Shown here: one piece after another, positions 5,002 to 5,463 of the stretch
Numbering within the stretch: position 1 is the first letter of the stretch
How the letters are laid out: the number at the start of each line of letters is the position of its first letter
Assembly: GCA_947175045.1 (NCBI GenBank)
Contig: CAMWLH010000166.1
Coordinates: 1-5,463 of the forward strand
Direction of reading: 5' to 3'
Length of the DNA stretch: 5,463 nt
Source: an uncultured Clostridia bacterium
GTDB taxonomy: Bacteria > Bacillota > Clostridia > Oscillospirales > Ruminococcaceae
Program-made: the position numbers and the translations under genes
Notes under the pieces: model-generated
Seen by the model: the letters and a program-made list of their open reading frames with translations, nothing else
Databases searched by the model: none
What the model was told of the DNA's origin: nothing

Positions 5002-5463
5002 TGCAGCATATTTTAGACCTTGCACACAGCGTGAATGAGGAATACGGCGGAAGAAATATTTTCGAGACCGCAGAGAACTCGGGCGCGAATGTGTGGTATC
5101 GCTTTCTGGGCGGACTTAAGGGCTTTTATATGTGCGAACTCGGAAAGAGGTACATCATTATAAACGATTCCTTCGACAAAATGACGCAGACCGTGGTGTG
5201 CGCTCACGAACTGGGGCATGATATGCTCCACAGGGAGCTTTCGGCGGAGGGGATACGGGATAATACTCTTTTTCTTGCGGGAAACAAAACTGAGCGCGAG
5301 GCGAATATTTTTGCGGCGGAAATTCTTATCGCCGACGAGGAAATATTATCGGAAATGGAATATTGCCAAACCCTTGAAGCACTTTCTTATTCGCTTGGGT
5401 ATATGCCTGAGCTTGTCGCGTATAAGCTGGAGATACTGAATTATCTGGGGTATGGGTTTAATC
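5001..5463 (+). CDS. ImmA/IrrE-family zinc metallopeptidase, 3' end outside window
   Basis: The first 154 codons are visible, and the frame is open to the window end. The zinc-binding HELGH motif is at 69-73, with E70 as the likely catalytic residue. The family's second motif, EREANIFAAEIL, at about 98-109 supplies an acidic third ligand (E98 or E100). HELGHDMLH resembles the ImmA/IrrE family pattern. The proline usual after the second motif (often LLMP) is replaced here (EILIADEEI). The start overlaps the XRE stop codon (TAATG), with GGGAG about 8 nt upstream. This suggests coupled translation and matched amounts of the two proteins. The likely role is cleavage of the partner XRE repressor after DNA damage or another signal; that is inferred from the family. 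No signal peptide or membrane segment is seen, so it should be cytoplasmic. Confidence 0.88.
   Translation, partial: MQHILDLAHSVNEEYGGRNIFETAENSGANVWYRFLGGLKGFYMCELGKRYIIINDSFDKMTQTVVCAHELGHDMLHRELSAEGIRDNTLFLAGNKTEREANIFAAEILIADEEILSEMEYCQTLEALSYSLGYMPELVAYKLEILNYLGYGFN

Noticed and set aside
4480..5025. 181-residue open frame on the minus strand
   Set aside because: It is antisense to the XRE gene and its promoter, and its sequence resembles no family I know.

Overview
The window comes from a spore-forming Firmicute of the class Clostridia. It carries seven genes of the eight-gene spoIIIA sporulation operon, in canonical order, on the minus strand. The coding GC content looks moderate, the intergenic DNA is AT-rich and ribosome binding sites are strong AGGAG types. 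Protein style suggests an Oscillospirales/Ruminococcus-like anaerobe; that placement is an inference from general impression, not from a search.

Positions 1-4303 (minus strand, read right to left) hold spoIIIAA, AB, AC, AD, AE, AF and the first 160 codons of AG; the end of AG and all of AH lie outside the window. In other spore formers these mother-cell proteins build the SpoIIIA-SpoIIQ 'feeding tube' across the two membranes around the forespore. AA is the cytoplasmic ATPase, AB, AC, AD and AE are membrane components, and AF and AG are ring-forming domains in the intermembrane space. AA to AC are tightly packed (0 and 11 nt gaps). AC-AD, AD-AE and AE-AF are separated by 120, 80 and 53 nt spacers that share a repeated core next to the stop codon and similar sequence up to the Shine-Dalgarno. 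The AC-AD spacer also contains a long imperfect hairpin. A sigma-E-like promoter precedes spoIIIAA.

Positions 4304-4602 form a divergent intergenic region. It holds the putative spoIIIA promoter and, facing the other way, a full-consensus housekeeping promoter (TTGACA, 17 bp, extended TGnTATAAT). A perfect 12-bp palindrome sits at the predicted start of transcription, flanked by two more half-sites, which suggests an autorepressed gene. I see no convincing terminator here.

Positions 4603-5463 (plus strand) carry a two-gene unit with a TAATG overlap: a small XRE-family HTH regulator and an ImmA/IrrE-family zinc metallopeptidase that is cut by the window end. By analogy with ImmR/ImmA of ICEBs1 and DdrO/IrrE of Deinococcus, the peptidase may inactivate the repressor in response to a signal. 

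The points most worth a second look are the missing conventional start codon of spoIIIAG (CTG start or single-base deletion), the repeated intergenic element inside the operon, and the operator layout of the XRE/ImmA module beside a sporulation operon.
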